The translations under genes and the position numbers were made by a program. Below the pieces are notes generated by a model. The model saw only the letters and a list, made by a program, of their open reading frames with translations. It was not told the DNA's origin and searched no databases. Positions 8,981-17,957 of a DNA stretch of 64,000 nt are shown piece by piece (the first letter of the stretch is position 1; each line of letters begins with the position of its first letter). The DNA is taken from the NCBI GenBank assembly GCA_002339125.1, contig DDJQ01000058.1, forward strand, positions 1-64,000. Reading direction: 5' to 3'. The DNA is from Alteromonadaceae bacterium UBA2620. GTDB lineage: Bacteria > Pseudomonadota > Gammaproteobacteria > Enterobacterales > Alteromonadaceae.

Positions 8981-9900
8981 CGCTGCGGAATAACCCCTGC
9001 CGCTCGATACAACTGCAGATGCACGTCTACCAACGCATTGATATCCCGCTGATAGCCGCCGCCAATAACACAAGCCACCGGCAGGTTATGTCGGCGACAC
9101 CAATCAAACACCATACAGTCGCGCTGATAAACACCAGCGGTAGTGATATTTAACAGCCCTAAATCGTCGTTTTCATGCACATCCACACCTGCGTCATAGA
9201 TTATGGCGTCCGGTGCATACAGTCTCTCAGCTACACTCAGCGCCTCATCCAACGTAGCCAGGTAAGGTTCATCCGTCATCCCCTTGGGTAAAGGGAAATC
9301 CATATCAGACTGTTGCTTACGATGAGGAAAGTTTTTCTCGCCATGCAACGACAAGGTGATCACTGCTGTATCATCCTGAGCGAGTAGCGCGGTCCCATCC
9401 CCCTGATGCACATCCAAATCAATAATGAGCACCGAATCGATGCCGGGATTGGTGAGCATTTGCCTGGCGGCAAGATACAAATCATTAAATAAACAAAAAC
9501 CAGAGCCCCAATCTGCACCAGCGTGATGATAACCACCGGTAAGGTTAAGCGCCAATCCATGCGCCAATGCCAGCTCGGCGGTTTTGAGGGTACCACCTAC
9601 TGCGGTGAGACTGCGTTTAATCAGTTGTTCAGACCAGGGAAAACCAATGCGACGCATTGCCTTGGTATCCAGGGTGCCACCAATTAATGCATCAACATAA
9701 CTGGCATCATACCAATTGGTCAGTGTATCCCTGCCAACCGGTGTTGGCGTTGTAAACGCTGACTCCGATACGCCACCAGCGCACAGGGCATCATGGATCC
9801 CCTGGTATTTTTCGATGGGAAAACGATGCCGGACCGGCAACTCGAGCTGACTGTAAATAGGGTGGAAAACCAGATGCTGCAAAATACCAACGTTGTCCAT
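8977..9900 (-). CDS. Histone-deacetylase-family hydrolase
   Basis: A member of the class I/II HDAC-like zinc hydrolase family, which in bacteria includes acetylpolyamine and acetoin-utilisation deacetylases. Recognisable motifs are the tandem histidines in TGGYHHAG, the metal-binding IDLDVHQGDGT, and DAGVDVHENDDLG followed by CVIGGGYQRD. The substrate cannot be assigned. It is a stand-alone minus-strand gene whose end overlaps the end of pldA by 4 nt; the chemoreceptor gene ends 39 nt upstream of its start. Confidence 0.85.
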   Translation of the reverse strand: MDNVGILQHLVFHPIYSQLELPVRHRFPIEKYQGIHDALCAGGVSESAFTTPTPVGRDTLTNWYDASYVDALIGGTLDTKAMRRIGFPWSEQLIKRSLTAVGGTLKTAELALAHGLALNLTGGYHHAGADWGSGFCLFNDLYLAARQMLTNPGIDSVLIIDLDVHQGDGTALLAQDDTAVITLSLHGEKNFPHRKQQSDMDFPLPKGMTDEPYLATLDEALSVAERLYAPDAIIYDAGVDVHENDDLGLLNITTAGVYQRDCMVFDWCRRHNLPVACVIGGGYQRDINALVDVHLQLYRAAGVIPQR

Positions 9901-9939
9901 TTCTGTTACACAAGTTTGGTATTGTACTGCATTGAGCGG

Positions 9940-11562
9940 TTATCGGCTCAATGCAGAGACTACCGACATCACATTTTTTGACATCATGTTGATGGCTTCT
10001 GAAATATTATTGCTCTGTGATAATGACTTGTAATCTTCTGCAGAACTCATTACCCGGGCGATTACGCCATCCAGCTGTCGCTGGATGCTGCTTTGATCGT
10101 TCGCCGCTTCTTCCAGCGCACCGACCACACTTTGGGTTTCATCGATGTAACGCACCAGCTCGTTGAGCAACGCCAGGGCCTGTTGTGCACTTTGAGCATT
10201 CACGTCAGCATGTTGCTGGCCACTTGCCATGGCCGATACGGCTTTTGATGCATCAGCTTCAAAGGCACTTAATATAGCGTTAATTTCCTGGGTGGATTGC
10301 TGCGTTTTAGCTGCCAGCGCGCGCACTTCGTCGGCCACCACGGCGAAACCGCGACCATGTTCACCGGCCCGGGCCGCCTCAATAGCCGCATTAAGGGCTA
10401 GCAGATTGGTTTGGTCGGCAATTTCATTAATCACATTCACCACGGTAAGAATACTGGCACTGCGGGCCTGTAGCTCATTCACAATCTGACTGGCGGATGC
10501 CACGGTTCTGGCCAGCTCAGCAAACCCCTTATTGGCGCTATCAAAGGTGGTATAGCATTCCTGAACCTGCTGCTGGGAATGGCTGGAAGCGACAGACACC
10601 TGACTGGTAATGGTGACCAGTCCTTTAACAATTTCATCGAGTTTATCATTCGCCTGGGCCAGCGAGTCTGACGAGGTGTGCTGATCACTTGCCCCTTTTG
10701 CAATGGCGCTGCTGACATCTTCCAGAATGTCATGGGACTGACGAATCTGATCCTGCGCATCAGACAAAATGGTGACCGTATCCTGCAGCTTGTTCTGTAA
10801 GTGACGGGTAGCACTGGCCACTAAGCCGAGTTCGTGCTCGCTGCGATACTCAAGGCGATAATCGTAATCTTTTTGCTCCATTTTTTGCAGGCAGGTAGCA
10901 ATTTCGCGGGTTGGTTTAACAATGTTGCGACGCAGATTCGTAATCAGATAAACAATACACAGGCCGCTCAATACTATCGACAAGCCCATAATTAGCCATA
11001 AGCGCTGGCTGGTTTGCGCTGTTACCTGCTCTTTGGCCTGACGGGTTGCCTGAGCTATCTGGTCAGTTGCCTGTTGCAACAGATCGGCCGGTTCACGGTC
11101 AATACCTCTTACAAAGGTGTCGCCGGTATGCGGATTAAAGCCAGCGGCAACGAACGCTTCATACCCTTCCCGGTACTTCGTTCCCATCTGCTTGTGAGCC
11201 GTTAAGAAACGGTCGATTAAACCGGCCGAGTCAGCGTTTAGCTCCGCGCCTGCTACCAGCTTACGCAGAATAGCCTGAACATCAGCTTCCCGGGCCTGAA
11301 AGCGTGACCAGTATTTTTCTCTGTCTTTATCCGAAGCACCCCGCAATAACACATTTTTCCATTCCTGGACCTGGGTTTTAAACTCATTAAGCGCTTCTGA
11401 AACCAAGCGTTCGTGCACGACGTTGGTTTGTTCAACCTGCTCAATGTCGCTCATTAGCGAAAAAGCGATAGTCAAAGAAGCTGCGTTAAGCAGAACGAGA
11501 ATGGCAATAATTGCCAGAACGGGGGTCATTACAAGACGATTGATACTGGTAAATTGTATCAT
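9940..11562 (-). CDS. Methyl-accepting chemotaxis protein
   Basis: A 540-residue transmembrane chemoreceptor. Membrane segments lie at about residues 10-37 and 188-210 and flank a periplasmic ligand domain of roughly 150 residues. A HAMP domain (about 211-262) follows, then the long coiled-coil signalling domain with the conserved hairpin tip containing [19 protein letters not shown] and [15 protein letters not shown], which binds CheA and CheW. No C-terminal NWETF-type pentapeptide is present. A GGAG Shine-Dalgarno precedes the ATG. The ligand is unknown. It is monocistronic; no sigma-28 promoter could be recognised in front. Confidence 0.93.
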   Translation of the reverse strand: MIQFTSINRLVMTPVLAIIAILVLLNAASLTIAFSLMSDIEQVEQTNVVHERLVSEALNEFKTQVQEWKNVLLRGASDKDREKYWSRFQAREADVQAILRKLVAGAELNADSAGLIDRFLTAHKQMGTKYREGYEAFVAAGFNPHTGDTFVRGIDREPADLLQQATDQIAQATRQAKEQVTAQTSQRLWLIMGLSIVLSGLCIVYLITNLRRNIVKPTREIATCLQKMEQKDYDYRLEYRSEHELGLVASATRHLQNKLQDTVTILSDAQDQIRQSHDILEDVSSAIAKGASDQHTSSDSLAQANDKLDEIVKGLVTITSQVSVASSHSQQQVQECYTTFDSANKGFAELARTVASASQIVNELQARSASILTVVNVINEIADQTNLLALNAAIEAARAGEHGRGFAVVADEVRALAAKTQQSTQEINAILSAFEADASKAVSAMASGQQHADVNAQSAQQALALLNELVRYIDETQSVVGALEEAANDQSSIQRQLDGVIARVMSSAEDYKSLSQSNNISEAINMMSKNVMSVVSALSR

Positions 11563-11702
11563 TTAAAACTCCGGAAAGTGCTAGTTCAAACTATTGATCC
11601 ACCCTCCGTGTGAAAGGAGCATAATTACAGCGCTACAATATGACAGTTGTATGAAACCCTATTCAAAAATAATACAACACAGCGTAATTAATACAACTTT
11701 AG
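11563..11702. other. Intergenic region upstream of the chemoreceptor
   Basis: This AT-rich stretch should hold the chemoreceptor promoter on the minus strand. I see no confident -35/-10 pair and no gene. It ends where the integrase remnant begins. Confidence 0.5.
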
Positions 11703-11947
11703 TATAAACCTGCTTTTAAGGCACGACATAAAAAAAAAGACAATCTAACCTATTACTCACTCCGACATTATGGCATTACTGAGCGAGTTCGAGCTGGTGC
11801 TAAGTATCAGAGCGTTGCTCGTGTTGCTGGTACGTCAGTTACACATATTCAGACACCTATTTGCACGCTGATGATGAGATGGATGTTGCAGCAGCGATAG
11901 GCGTGTCGAAGAAAATGGTGCGCACAAGTTATACGCACCATAAATGA
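11703..11947 (+). pseudogene. C-terminal remnant of a tyrosine recombinase (integrase)
   Basis: Conceptual translation shows the catalytic end of a phage-type integrase: LTYYSLRHYGITERVRAGA (the conserved H-x-x-R box) followed by VARVAGTSVTHIQT. Around 11857-11862 the frame changes, and the reading continues in another frame as YLHADDEMDVAAAIGVSKK to a TGA at 11945-11947. The tyrosine at the junction is in the position of the active-site nucleophile. There is an in-frame stop just before the fragment and no start, so it is a broken relic. Its likely N-terminal partner lies 900 nt away on the other strand. Confidence 0.75.
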
Positions 11948-11954
11948 AATTGAA

Positions 11955-12674
11955 TTACTTTTTGATTCTGCGGCGAATTGCTAAACCAGCTAGACCTAGA
12001 CCAAGAATTGCTAGTGAACCTGGCTCTGGAACTTCGGTTGGACTACCCAAATACATAACGTTTCTTAAACTGGTTATTTCGGCAGTTGGCACAATGTTGC
12101 CATCTCTCCAGACCGTTCCGCTAAATCCATTATTGGACAAAGTATCACCACCGTCGTAGTTACCTACTCCCCACTGAACGTTCAATGGTGTCGAAGAAAA
12201 GTTACCGTCAACATTCAAACCTGCTCCCCAAATTCCATCGTCAGAACTGAACCGTGTCCCAGAAGAATCCCAATTTACTAATCCCAAAAAGCTGTTAGAA
12301 TATCGCCAAGTACCAGAAATATTAGTTTCAATACCATTATCAAACACAGTCCAATTAACGGATACACCGGAGCTATCAGCAGTAGCGAATCTATCTCTCA
12401 TACTAAGGCTGTCAGTAAATTCCCATAGTATAGAAAAAGCAACATTTTGGCCGTCAAAGAAAACTTCTTGATACCAAGTATTACTAACAACATCCGCAAA
12501 ATCAGTGGTGATTCTGGCAGGCCCATTGATATCTACAGAACCAGGGCCATATGGTAAACGCTCCGCAACGCTTAAATCATCAGTTACAGCGAAAGGTATT
12601 AATGATGCGCTTGCACTTGAACAAAAAAAGAGCATTAAAACTAGTGAAAACAAAGAACCTTTGAACCTATTCAT
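11955..12674 (-). CDS. PEP-CTERM sorting domain protein
   Basis: The 239-residue product has a Sec signal peptide (about residues 1-23), a Ser/Asn/Gly-rich middle of beta-sheet character with no recognised enzymatic motif, and a classical PEP-CTERM tail: VPEPGSLAILGLGLAGLAIR followed by a basic end. Such proteins are exported, processed by an exosortase (EpsH-type) and are often linked to exopolysaccharide or biofilm. No exosortase is encoded in this window. The gene is visibly more AT-rich than its neighbours and sits between two integrase fragments, suggesting acquisition by transfer. No strong Shine-Dalgarno is visible (GGAAA about 9 nt before the ATG). Confidence 0.88.
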   Translation of the reverse strand: MNRFKGSLFSLVLMLFFCSSASASLIPFAVTDDLSVAERLPYGPGSVDINGPARITTDFADVVSNTWYQEVFFDGQNVAFSILWEFTDSLSMRDRFATADSSGVSVNWTVFDNGIETNISGTWRYSNSFLGLVNWDSSGTRFSSDDGIWGAGLNVDGNFSSTPLNVQWGVGNYDGGDTLSNNGFSGTVWRDGNIVPTAEITSLRNVMYLGSPTEVPEPGSLAILGLGLAGLAIRRRIKK

Positions 12675-12781
12675 AATTTCAATTTTCCAAAATCAGTTGC
12701 TAAAACTTAAAACAATACTCAACTATTGTTTATTTTAAGACTTTTAAACTTTACTCTATATGAGAGCAATAATTTATTTAA

Positions 12782-12797
12782 AGCAAATTTCACACCA
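12782..12797 (-). promoter_or_regulatory. Possible sigma-54 promoter of the PEP-CTERM gene
   Basis: On the minus strand TGGTGTGAAATTTGCT has the invariant GG and GC dinucleotides of -24/-12 promoters separated by the required 10 nt, and a good -12 element (TTTGCT). The -24 element is imperfect (TGGTGT instead of TGGCAC). It would start transcription about 95-100 nt before the PEP-CTERM start codon. Many PEP-CTERM genes are controlled by sigma-54 with the PrsK/PrsR pair, which makes this match more interesting than by sequence alone. Confidence 0.35.
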
Positions 12798-12856
12798 TCT
12801 TTCATGCCGTTGTTTTATTAAAGGTTTTATGATTGAGAGATCTATCATGTAAAAAT

Positions 12857-13087
12857 TTATGACACTTTTTTGTCAGCGTTAACCATTGCAGTGATATCAG
12901 CCCATTTGTTCTTTGCATGAGCAATAGCTGTACTCAGATGCTTTGTGCGCAATGACACTCTGTAATATGCGTCCTCGCCAGGAACACGCATACGAAACCG
13001 CCAGACTTCTTTACTTTGCCGAGTGCGCAGCATGATGGCTTCACCATCTAAGATGTCATTGGTTCGGCGATGTAGAATGGGTTGGAT
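12857..13087 (-). pseudogene. N-terminal remnant of a tyrosine recombinase (integrase)
   Basis: The minus-strand reading between in-frame stops gives DILDGEAIMLRTRQSKEVWR then FRMRVPGEDAYYRVSLRTKH, ending in ADITAMVNADKKVS. This is the typical N-terminal beta-hairpin of phage or island integrases (x-WRFRMRVP-x-YYRVSLRTK). Only about 75 residues remain, without the core-binding or catalytic domains. The first ATG in frame is at 13033. It lies directly downstream of the guaA 3' end and reads in the same direction as guaA, the usual place for an integrase of a guaA-inserted island. Confidence 0.7.
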
Positions 13088-13247
13088 TTACGGCAACTAT
13101 TTCTGGCGCTGCGCTTGGGGCTTTTTGAAAGTGGTCTTGGATTGGGCATGGCTGTTATGGTCTGCAATTGCAACAATTTTTTGTAATTTTGCAGTGCAGT
13201 TAAAGGACAAAAGTCTTGATAATCAATATCTTACATAGTTACACAAA
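13088..13247. other. Non-coding tail between guaA and the integrase remnant
   Basis: No gene is supported here. The stretch is AT-rich towards guaA and probably contained the start and promoter of the original integrase. A plus-strand reading (13023-13238) is open but has low-complexity Trp/Leu content and no family resemblance. Confidence 0.5.
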
Positions 13248-13278
13248 GAAAAGACTGATTGAAATAACCAGTCTTTTC
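13248..13278 (-). terminator. Terminator of guaA
   Basis: A perfect 10-bp stem GAAAAGACTG/CAGTCTTTTC with an 11-nt loop lies about 20 nt after the guaA stop on the minus strand and is followed by a T-rich stretch. Confidence 0.75.
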
Positions 13279-13298
13279 AATGAGTTAAAAGAGCACTT

Positions 13299-14876
13299 TT
13301 ATTCCCATTCGATGGTGGCCGGTGGCTTACCAGAAATATCGTAAACCACTCGCGAAATCCCATCGATTTCGTTGATGATGCGGTTAGATACTTTACCCAG
13401 GAAGTCGTACGGCAGGTGCGCCCAATGTGCTGTCATAAAGTCGATGGTTTCTACCGCGCGCAGCGATACAACCCAGTCGTACTTACGGGCATCGCCCATT
13501 ACGCCTACCGATTTAACCGGCAGGAATACCGTAAAGGCCTGACTTACTTTGTGGTAAAGCTCTGCGTTATGCAGCTCTTCAATAAAGATAGCGTCTGCAC
13601 GGCGCAGCAGATCGCAGTATTCTTTTTTGATTTCGCCCAGGACACGCACGCCCAGACCCGGTCCAGGGAAAGGATGGCGATACAACATATCGTATGGCAA
13701 ACCCAGCTCTAAACCAATTTTGCGCACTTCGTCTTTAAACAGTTCACGTAATGGCTCTACCAGGCCCATCTTCATGTCTTCGGGTAAACCGCCAACATTG
13801 TGGTGAGACTTGATAACATGAGCTTTACCGGTTGCAGAACCTGCCGACTCAATGACATCCGGATAAATAGTCCCCTGCGCTAACCATTTGGCGTTAACCA
13901 GCTTGCCTGCTTCTTCATCGAATACGGCAACAAATTCGTTACCGATGGCTTTACGTTTAAGCTCCGGATCGTCAATACCTTCCAGACGAGCCAGGAAACG
14001 CTCTTCGGCGTCAACTTTAATAATGTTCAGGCCGAAGTGATCACCAAACATATCCATTACCTGCTGCCCTTCGTTTAATCGCAGCAAGCCATTATCAACG
14101 AATACACAGGTAAGCTTGTCACCGATTGCACGGTGGATTAGCATCGCCACTACTGATGAGTCTACACCACCAGACAGGCCCAGAATAACCTCATCATCAC
14201 CCACTTTTTCTTTAATGCGGGCAATGGCATCTTCGATAATCGCATCAGGCGTCCACAGTTTTTCACAACCACAGATGTCCATAATAAAGTGTTGTAGCAA
14301 GCGCATGCCCTGACGGGTATGCGTCACTTCCGGGTGGAACTGTACACCGTAGAATTGCTTGTCAGTATTTACCATGGCGGCATGGGGGCACGACGGCGTT
14401 AATGCGACGGTTTCAAATCCGTCAGGAATGGCGATAACTTTATCACCGTGGCTCATCCATACATCCAGCAAGGCATTGCCCTCGCCACTAATGGCGTCTT
14501 CAATGTTAGCCAGCAGGTCGTTAGGTTTAACCACTTCTACCTGAGCATAACCAAACTCGCGCTTATCTGAGCCCTGTACTTTACCGCCCAGCTGCTCAGC
14601 CATGGTTTGCATGCCATAGCACACACCGAGTACAGGTACGCCGGCGTTGAACACATATTCCGGTGCCCGGGGTGAATTTTCTTCAGTAACCGATTCCGGA
14701 CCGCCCGACAGGATAATACCCTGCGGGTTAAACGATTTGATCTGTTCTTCTGTGACATCCCATGCCCAGAGTTCGCAGTAAACGCCAAGCTCACGCACAC
14801 GGCGGGCAATAAGCTGGGTATATTGTGAGCCAAAATCCAGAATAAGTATGCGATGATCATGGATGTTTTGTGTCAT
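13299..14876 (-). CDS. guaA: GMP synthase (glutamine-hydrolysing)
   Basis: This enzyme converts XMP to GMP using ATP and glutamine, the last step of de novo GMP synthesis. The N-terminal class I glutamine amidotransferase domain shows the nucleophile Cys86 in [17 protein letters not shown]; the ATP pyrophosphatase domain has the PP-loop LSGGVDSSV near residue 235; the C-terminal dimerisation domain ends with the conserved KPPATIEWE. At 525 residues it has the usual length. It follows guaB by 78 nt. Its 3' end is a known genomic-island insertion site, relevant to the scar immediately downstream. Confidence 0.98.
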   Translation of the reverse strand: MTQNIHDHRILILDFGSQYTQLIARRVRELGVYCELWAWDVTEEQIKSFNPQGIILSGGPESVTEENSPRAPEYVFNAGVPVLGVCYGMQTMAEQLGGKVQGSDKREFGYAQVEVVKPNDLLANIEDAISGEGNALLDVWMSHGDKVIAIPDGFETVALTPSCPHAAMVNTDKQFYGVQFHPEVTHTRQGMRLLQHFIMDICGCEKLWTPDAIIEDAIARIKEKVGDDEVILGLSGGVDSSVVAMLIHRAIGDKLTCVFVDNGLLRLNEGQQVMDMFGDHFGLNIIKVDAEERFLARLEGIDDPELKRKAIGNEFVAVFDEEAGKLVNAKWLAQGTIYPDVIESAGSATGKAHVIKSHHNVGGLPEDMKMGLVEPLRELFKDEVRKIGLELGLPYDMLYRHPFPGPGLGVRVLGEIKKEYCDLLRRADAIFIEELHNAELYHKVSQAFTVFLPVKSVGVMGDARKYDWVVSLRAVETIDFMTAHWAHLPYDFLGKVSNRIINEIDGISRVVYDISGKPPATIEWE

Positions 14877-14903
14877 GGTGTTTGCCTTTAAATAGAAAAC
14901 AAG

Positions 14904-14925
14904 CAGGCTGGTATTAACCAGCCTG
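14904..14925 (-). terminator. Hairpin between guaB and guaA
   Basis: A 9-bp perfect stem CAGGCTGGT/ACCAGCCTG with a 4-nt loop is followed on the minus strand by CTTGTTTTC. The T-tract is interrupted, so it may act as a partial terminator or processing site that lowers guaA relative to guaB. Confidence 0.5.
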
Positions 14926-14954
14926 ATAAATCAATCGATTGGTGTTGGTAAAAT

Positions 14955-16424
14955 TTAACCTAAACGGTAGTTAGGTGCTTCTTTGGTAATGCTTACATCG
15001 TGCACGTGTGATTCACCCATTCCCGCTGAAGTTACCCGCACAAACTGTGGTTTGGTATTCAGTTCGTTAATGGTAGCACAACCGGTTAAGCCCATGGCTG
15101 AACGCAGGCCGCCCATTTGCTGATGGATAATGGTGGCGATTGGACCTTTGTAGGCCACACGACCTTCAATACCTTCCGGTACCAGTTTTTCTGCGTTGTC
15201 GCTTTCCTGGAAGTAACGATCGGATGAACCATTACGCTGATTCATAGCCCCTAACGAGCCCATACCACGGTAAGACTTATAATAACGTCCCTGATAAAGC
15301 TCTACCTCACCCGGCGCTTCTTCGGTACCGGCCAGCATCGAGCCAACCATTACGCAACTTGCACCGGCAACCAGCGCTTTAGCGATGTCACCAGAGAAGC
15401 GGATACCACCATCGGCGATAACCGGAATGTCACGGTCTTTCAGTGCTTCAACCGCATCAGAAATAGCGGTAATTTGTGGTACACCACAACCGGTTACGAT
15501 ACGGGTGGTACAGATTGAACCCGGGCCAATACCTACCTTGACACCGTCAGCACCGGCATCAGCCAGCGCCAGAGCACCTTCGGCAGTCGCCACGTTACCG
15601 GCAATGATTTGTAGTTCTGGGTAGGTTTCGCGAACAGTCTTAACACGGTCGATAACGCCTTGCGAGTGGCCGTGAGAGGTATCGATAAGTAATACGTCAA
15701 CACCTGCTTCAACCAATAGCGCAATGCGCTCATCGGTGCCCGGACCAACACCTACCGCAGCGCCAACGCGTAAGCGACCCAGTGAATCTTTACAGGCATT
15801 CGGCTTGCTTTCGGCTTTCTGGAAGTCCTTAACCGTAATCAGACCGGTAAGCTTAAAGCTGTCGTCGACCACCAGGATCTTTTCGATACGGTGCTCGTGC
15901 ATCAGCTCGAGTACTTCTTCAGAGCTGGCACCTTCTTTAACCGTTACCAGACGCTCTTTAGGGGTCATCACTTTATCCACCGACAAATCAAGACGGTTTT
16001 CAAAGCGCATGTCGCGGCCGGTGATAATACCGATCAGATTATTTTCTGAGTCGGTGACCGGGAAGCCGGAATACCCGAGCTTCTTACTTAATGCCTGTAC
16101 ATTACCTAAAGTTTCACTGGCACCTACGGTTACCGGGTCCGAAACCACACCGCTTTCATATTTTTTAACTTCGCGTACATGCTTGGCTTGCTCTTCTGCG
16201 GTCATGTTCTTATGAACAAAACCAATACCGCCTTCCTGGGCTAATGCAATTGCCAAACGCGCTTCCGTTACAGTATCCATAGAAGCTGATACCATAGGGA
16301 TATTCAGATTTACCTTGCGAGTCACACGGGTTTGTAGACTGGCTGTGTGCGGGAGCACTGTGGAATGCGCCGGAACCAATAAAACATCGTCAAAGGTTAG
16401 CGCTTCTTGAGCGATACGTAGCAT
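14955..16424 (-). CDS. guaB: Inosine-5'-monophosphate dehydrogenase
   Basis: IMPDH oxidises IMP to XMP with NAD, the committed step to guanine nucleotides. The 489-residue protein has the TIM-barrel core with catalytic Cys in [10 protein letters not shown], a CBS-domain pair inserted at about residues 95-205, the IMP-binding [13 protein letters not shown], and the flap region with [10 protein letters not shown]. It is the first gene of guaBA and is transcribed divergently from xseA, as in E. coli. Confidence 0.98.
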   Translation of the reverse strand: MLRIAQEALTFDDVLLVPAHSTVLPHTASLQTRVTRKVNLNIPMVSASMDTVTEARLAIALAQEGGIGFVHKNMTAEEQAKHVREVKKYESGVVSDPVTVGASETLGNVQALSKKLGYSGFPVTDSENNLIGIITGRDMRFENRLDLSVDKVMTPKERLVTVKEGASSEEVLELMHEHRIEKILVVDDSFKLTGLITVKDFQKAESKPNACKDSLGRLRVGAAVGVGPGTDERIALLVEAGVDVLLIDTSHGHSQGVIDRVKTVRETYPELQIIAGNVATAEGALALADAGADGVKVGIGPGSICTTRIVTGCGVPQITAISDAVEALKDRDIPVIADGGIRFSGDIAKALVAGASCVMVGSMLAGTEEAPGEVELYQGRYYKSYRGMGSLGAMNQRNGSSDRYFQESDNAEKLVPEGIEGRVAYKGPIATIIHQQMGGLRSAMGLTGCATINELNTKPQFVRVTSAGMGESHVHDVSITKEAPNYRLG

Positions 16425-16450
16425 GCAAAAACACCTGTATATTGAGGTTT

Positions 16451-16491
16451 AATTGCGGCGCAATTGTAGTGTTTTTTCACTTTCAGGTAAA
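16451..16491 (-). promoter_or_regulatory. Candidate guaB promoter and palindromic operator
   Basis: On the minus strand TTTACC (16486-16491) and TACAAT (16463-16468) are separated by 17 nt. Overlapping the -10 and the expected start point is a 15-nt palindrome, AATTGCG-G-CGCAATT (16451-16465), a plausible repressor site. It does not match the PurR consensus, so the regulator is unknown. Confidence 0.4.
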
Positions 16492-16526
16492 CTGTATTTG
16501 CATTAAAGCTGAGGTTTTTTCATTCA

Positions 16527-17888
16527 ATGACAGTTTTCTCTGCCCCGGACGGGCAAAAAGTTCACAGCGTAACAACATTAAATCGCCTGGCGCGTAACAT
16601 TTTAACCAGTGAGATAGGTTTGGTGTGGCTCAGCGCTGAAATTTCCAACTTCACCCGTGCATCATCCGGCCACTGGTATTTTACCCTCAAGGACAATAAA
16701 GCCCAGGTACGGGCTGCCATGTTTCGCTCCGCTAACCGGGTGGTTCGTAATCCGCCGCGTGAGGGCGACAAAGTACTGGTCAGAGCCAGTGTTGGCATTT
16801 ATGAACCCCGCGGCGATTATCAACTGGTGGTTGAAAGCATGGAGCCGGAGGGTGAAGGTCAGTTAAAACTCGCTTTTGAGCAGCTAAAATACAAACTGCA
16901 GGCTGAAGGGCTATTCGACCCTGCTAATAAACGGCCACTACCGACCCACGTAAAACGAATTGGTGTGATTACCTCTGCTCATGGCGCCGCGTTACACGAC
17001 GTATTAAGTGTACTACAGCGCCGCAGCCCGGCCACAGAAGTCATCGTATATCCCTCTATGGTGCAGGGCGAGCAAGCCGCTGCCCAGTTAGCCCGTAATA
17101 TCTGGCTGGCTAATCAGCGCCAGGAGGTCGACGTGCTCCTGCTCACCCGGGGCGGCGGTTCGTTGGAAGACCTGTGGTGTTTTAACAACGAGTCACTGGC
17201 CCGGGAAATAGCCCAATCGACGCTGCCGCTGGTTAGTGCTGTAGGCCACGAGGTGGATGTAACCATCGCCGATTTTGTGGCAGACCTGCGGGCGCCAACG
17301 CCTTCGGCAGCAGCAGAGCTGCTCTCCATGGACCAGCGCGAAATCCAGACGCAGGTCCGCCAGTTACAACAACAGCTCACACGTTCCTTTAATACCACGT
17401 TGCAGCGTCGTGCCCATCAGTTAGCCGTACTAGGCCAGCGCCTGAAGTCACGCCATCCGGAAGTGATGTTGCAACAGCAGGGCCAGCGGGTTGATCAACT
17501 GACACAAAAAATAACCAGTCTGATAAACCAACAGCTCGTGCGTGGACAAACCGCTTCACAGCGTCTGGAAAACCGCCTTGCCCGACAGCATCCGGCCATT
17601 GAGTTGGATAAGATTAAAACGCAGCAGGTGTATTTAGATCAAAGAATGATGAAGGCGATGCAACAACGGCTAGAGACCCACAAGCAGAAGCTTGCTACAC
17701 TGGCGCACCTGCTTCAGTCTGTAAGCCCTCTGGCAACTATGGCCCGCGGTTATTCAGCCACCTTAAAAGCCGGTCAGGCGATTACCAGTATTACGGCGGT
17801 TAAAGAGCAGGACGAAATTATCAGCCGGGTCAGTGACGGTGAGATTGTCAGTGTGGTAACAGCAGTAAATGCCAAACCCAATTTATAA
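16527..17888 (+). CDS. xseA: Exodeoxyribonuclease VII large subunit
   Basis: XseA with XseB degrades single-stranded DNA bidirectionally to oligonucleotides. The 453-residue protein has the N-terminal OB-fold (about residues 10-110, including GHWYFTLKDNKAQVRAAMF), the catalytic domain with RIGVITSAHGAALHDV and LTRGGGSLEDLWCFN, and a long C-terminal coiled-coil region. The small subunit gene xseB is not in this window, which is usual. It is divergent from guaB. Confidence 0.97.
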   Translation: MTVFSAPDGQKVHSVTTLNRLARNILTSEIGLVWLSAEISNFTRASSGHWYFTLKDNKAQVRAAMFRSANRVVRNPPREGDKVLVRASVGIYEPRGDYQLVVESMEPEGEGQLKLAFEQLKYKLQAEGLFDPANKRPLPTHVKRIGVITSAHGAALHDVLSVLQRRSPATEVIVYPSMVQGEQAAAQLARNIWLANQRQEVDVLLLTRGGGSLEDLWCFNNESLAREIAQSTLPLVSAVGHEVDVTIADFVADLRAPTPSAAAELLSMDQREIQTQVRQLQQQLTRSFNTTLQRRAHQLAVLGQRLKSRHPEVMLQQQGQRVDQLTQKITSLINQQLVRGQTASQRLENRLARQHPAIELDKIKTQQVYLDQRMMKAMQQRLETHKQKLATLAHLLQSVSPLATMARGYSATLKAGQAITSITAVKEQDEIISRVSDGEIVSVVTAVNAKPNL

Positions 17889-17957
17889 AATCTCTCAGTT
17901 TTAGCGTGATCAGGCCTGAACAAGGACTGGTGAAGCACTTATTATGGGTATTGTTGT

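Noticed and set aside
13023..13238. Plus-strand ORF of 71 codons downstream of guaA
   Set aside because: It overlaps the integrase N-terminal remnant on the other strand, is Trp/Leu-rich without family resemblance and has no ribosome binding site.
13299..13330. Duplicate of the guaA 3' end as an attachment-site repeat near 11.6-11.7 kb
   Set aside because: Scanning by eye found no copy of the final guaA bases at the far side of the scar; a short or degenerate core cannot be excluded.
15724..16215. 163-codon plus-strand ORF inside guaB
   Set aside because: It is antisense to the highly conserved guaB and is explained by that gene's codon bias; the protein is Ser/Thr/Arg-rich nonsense.
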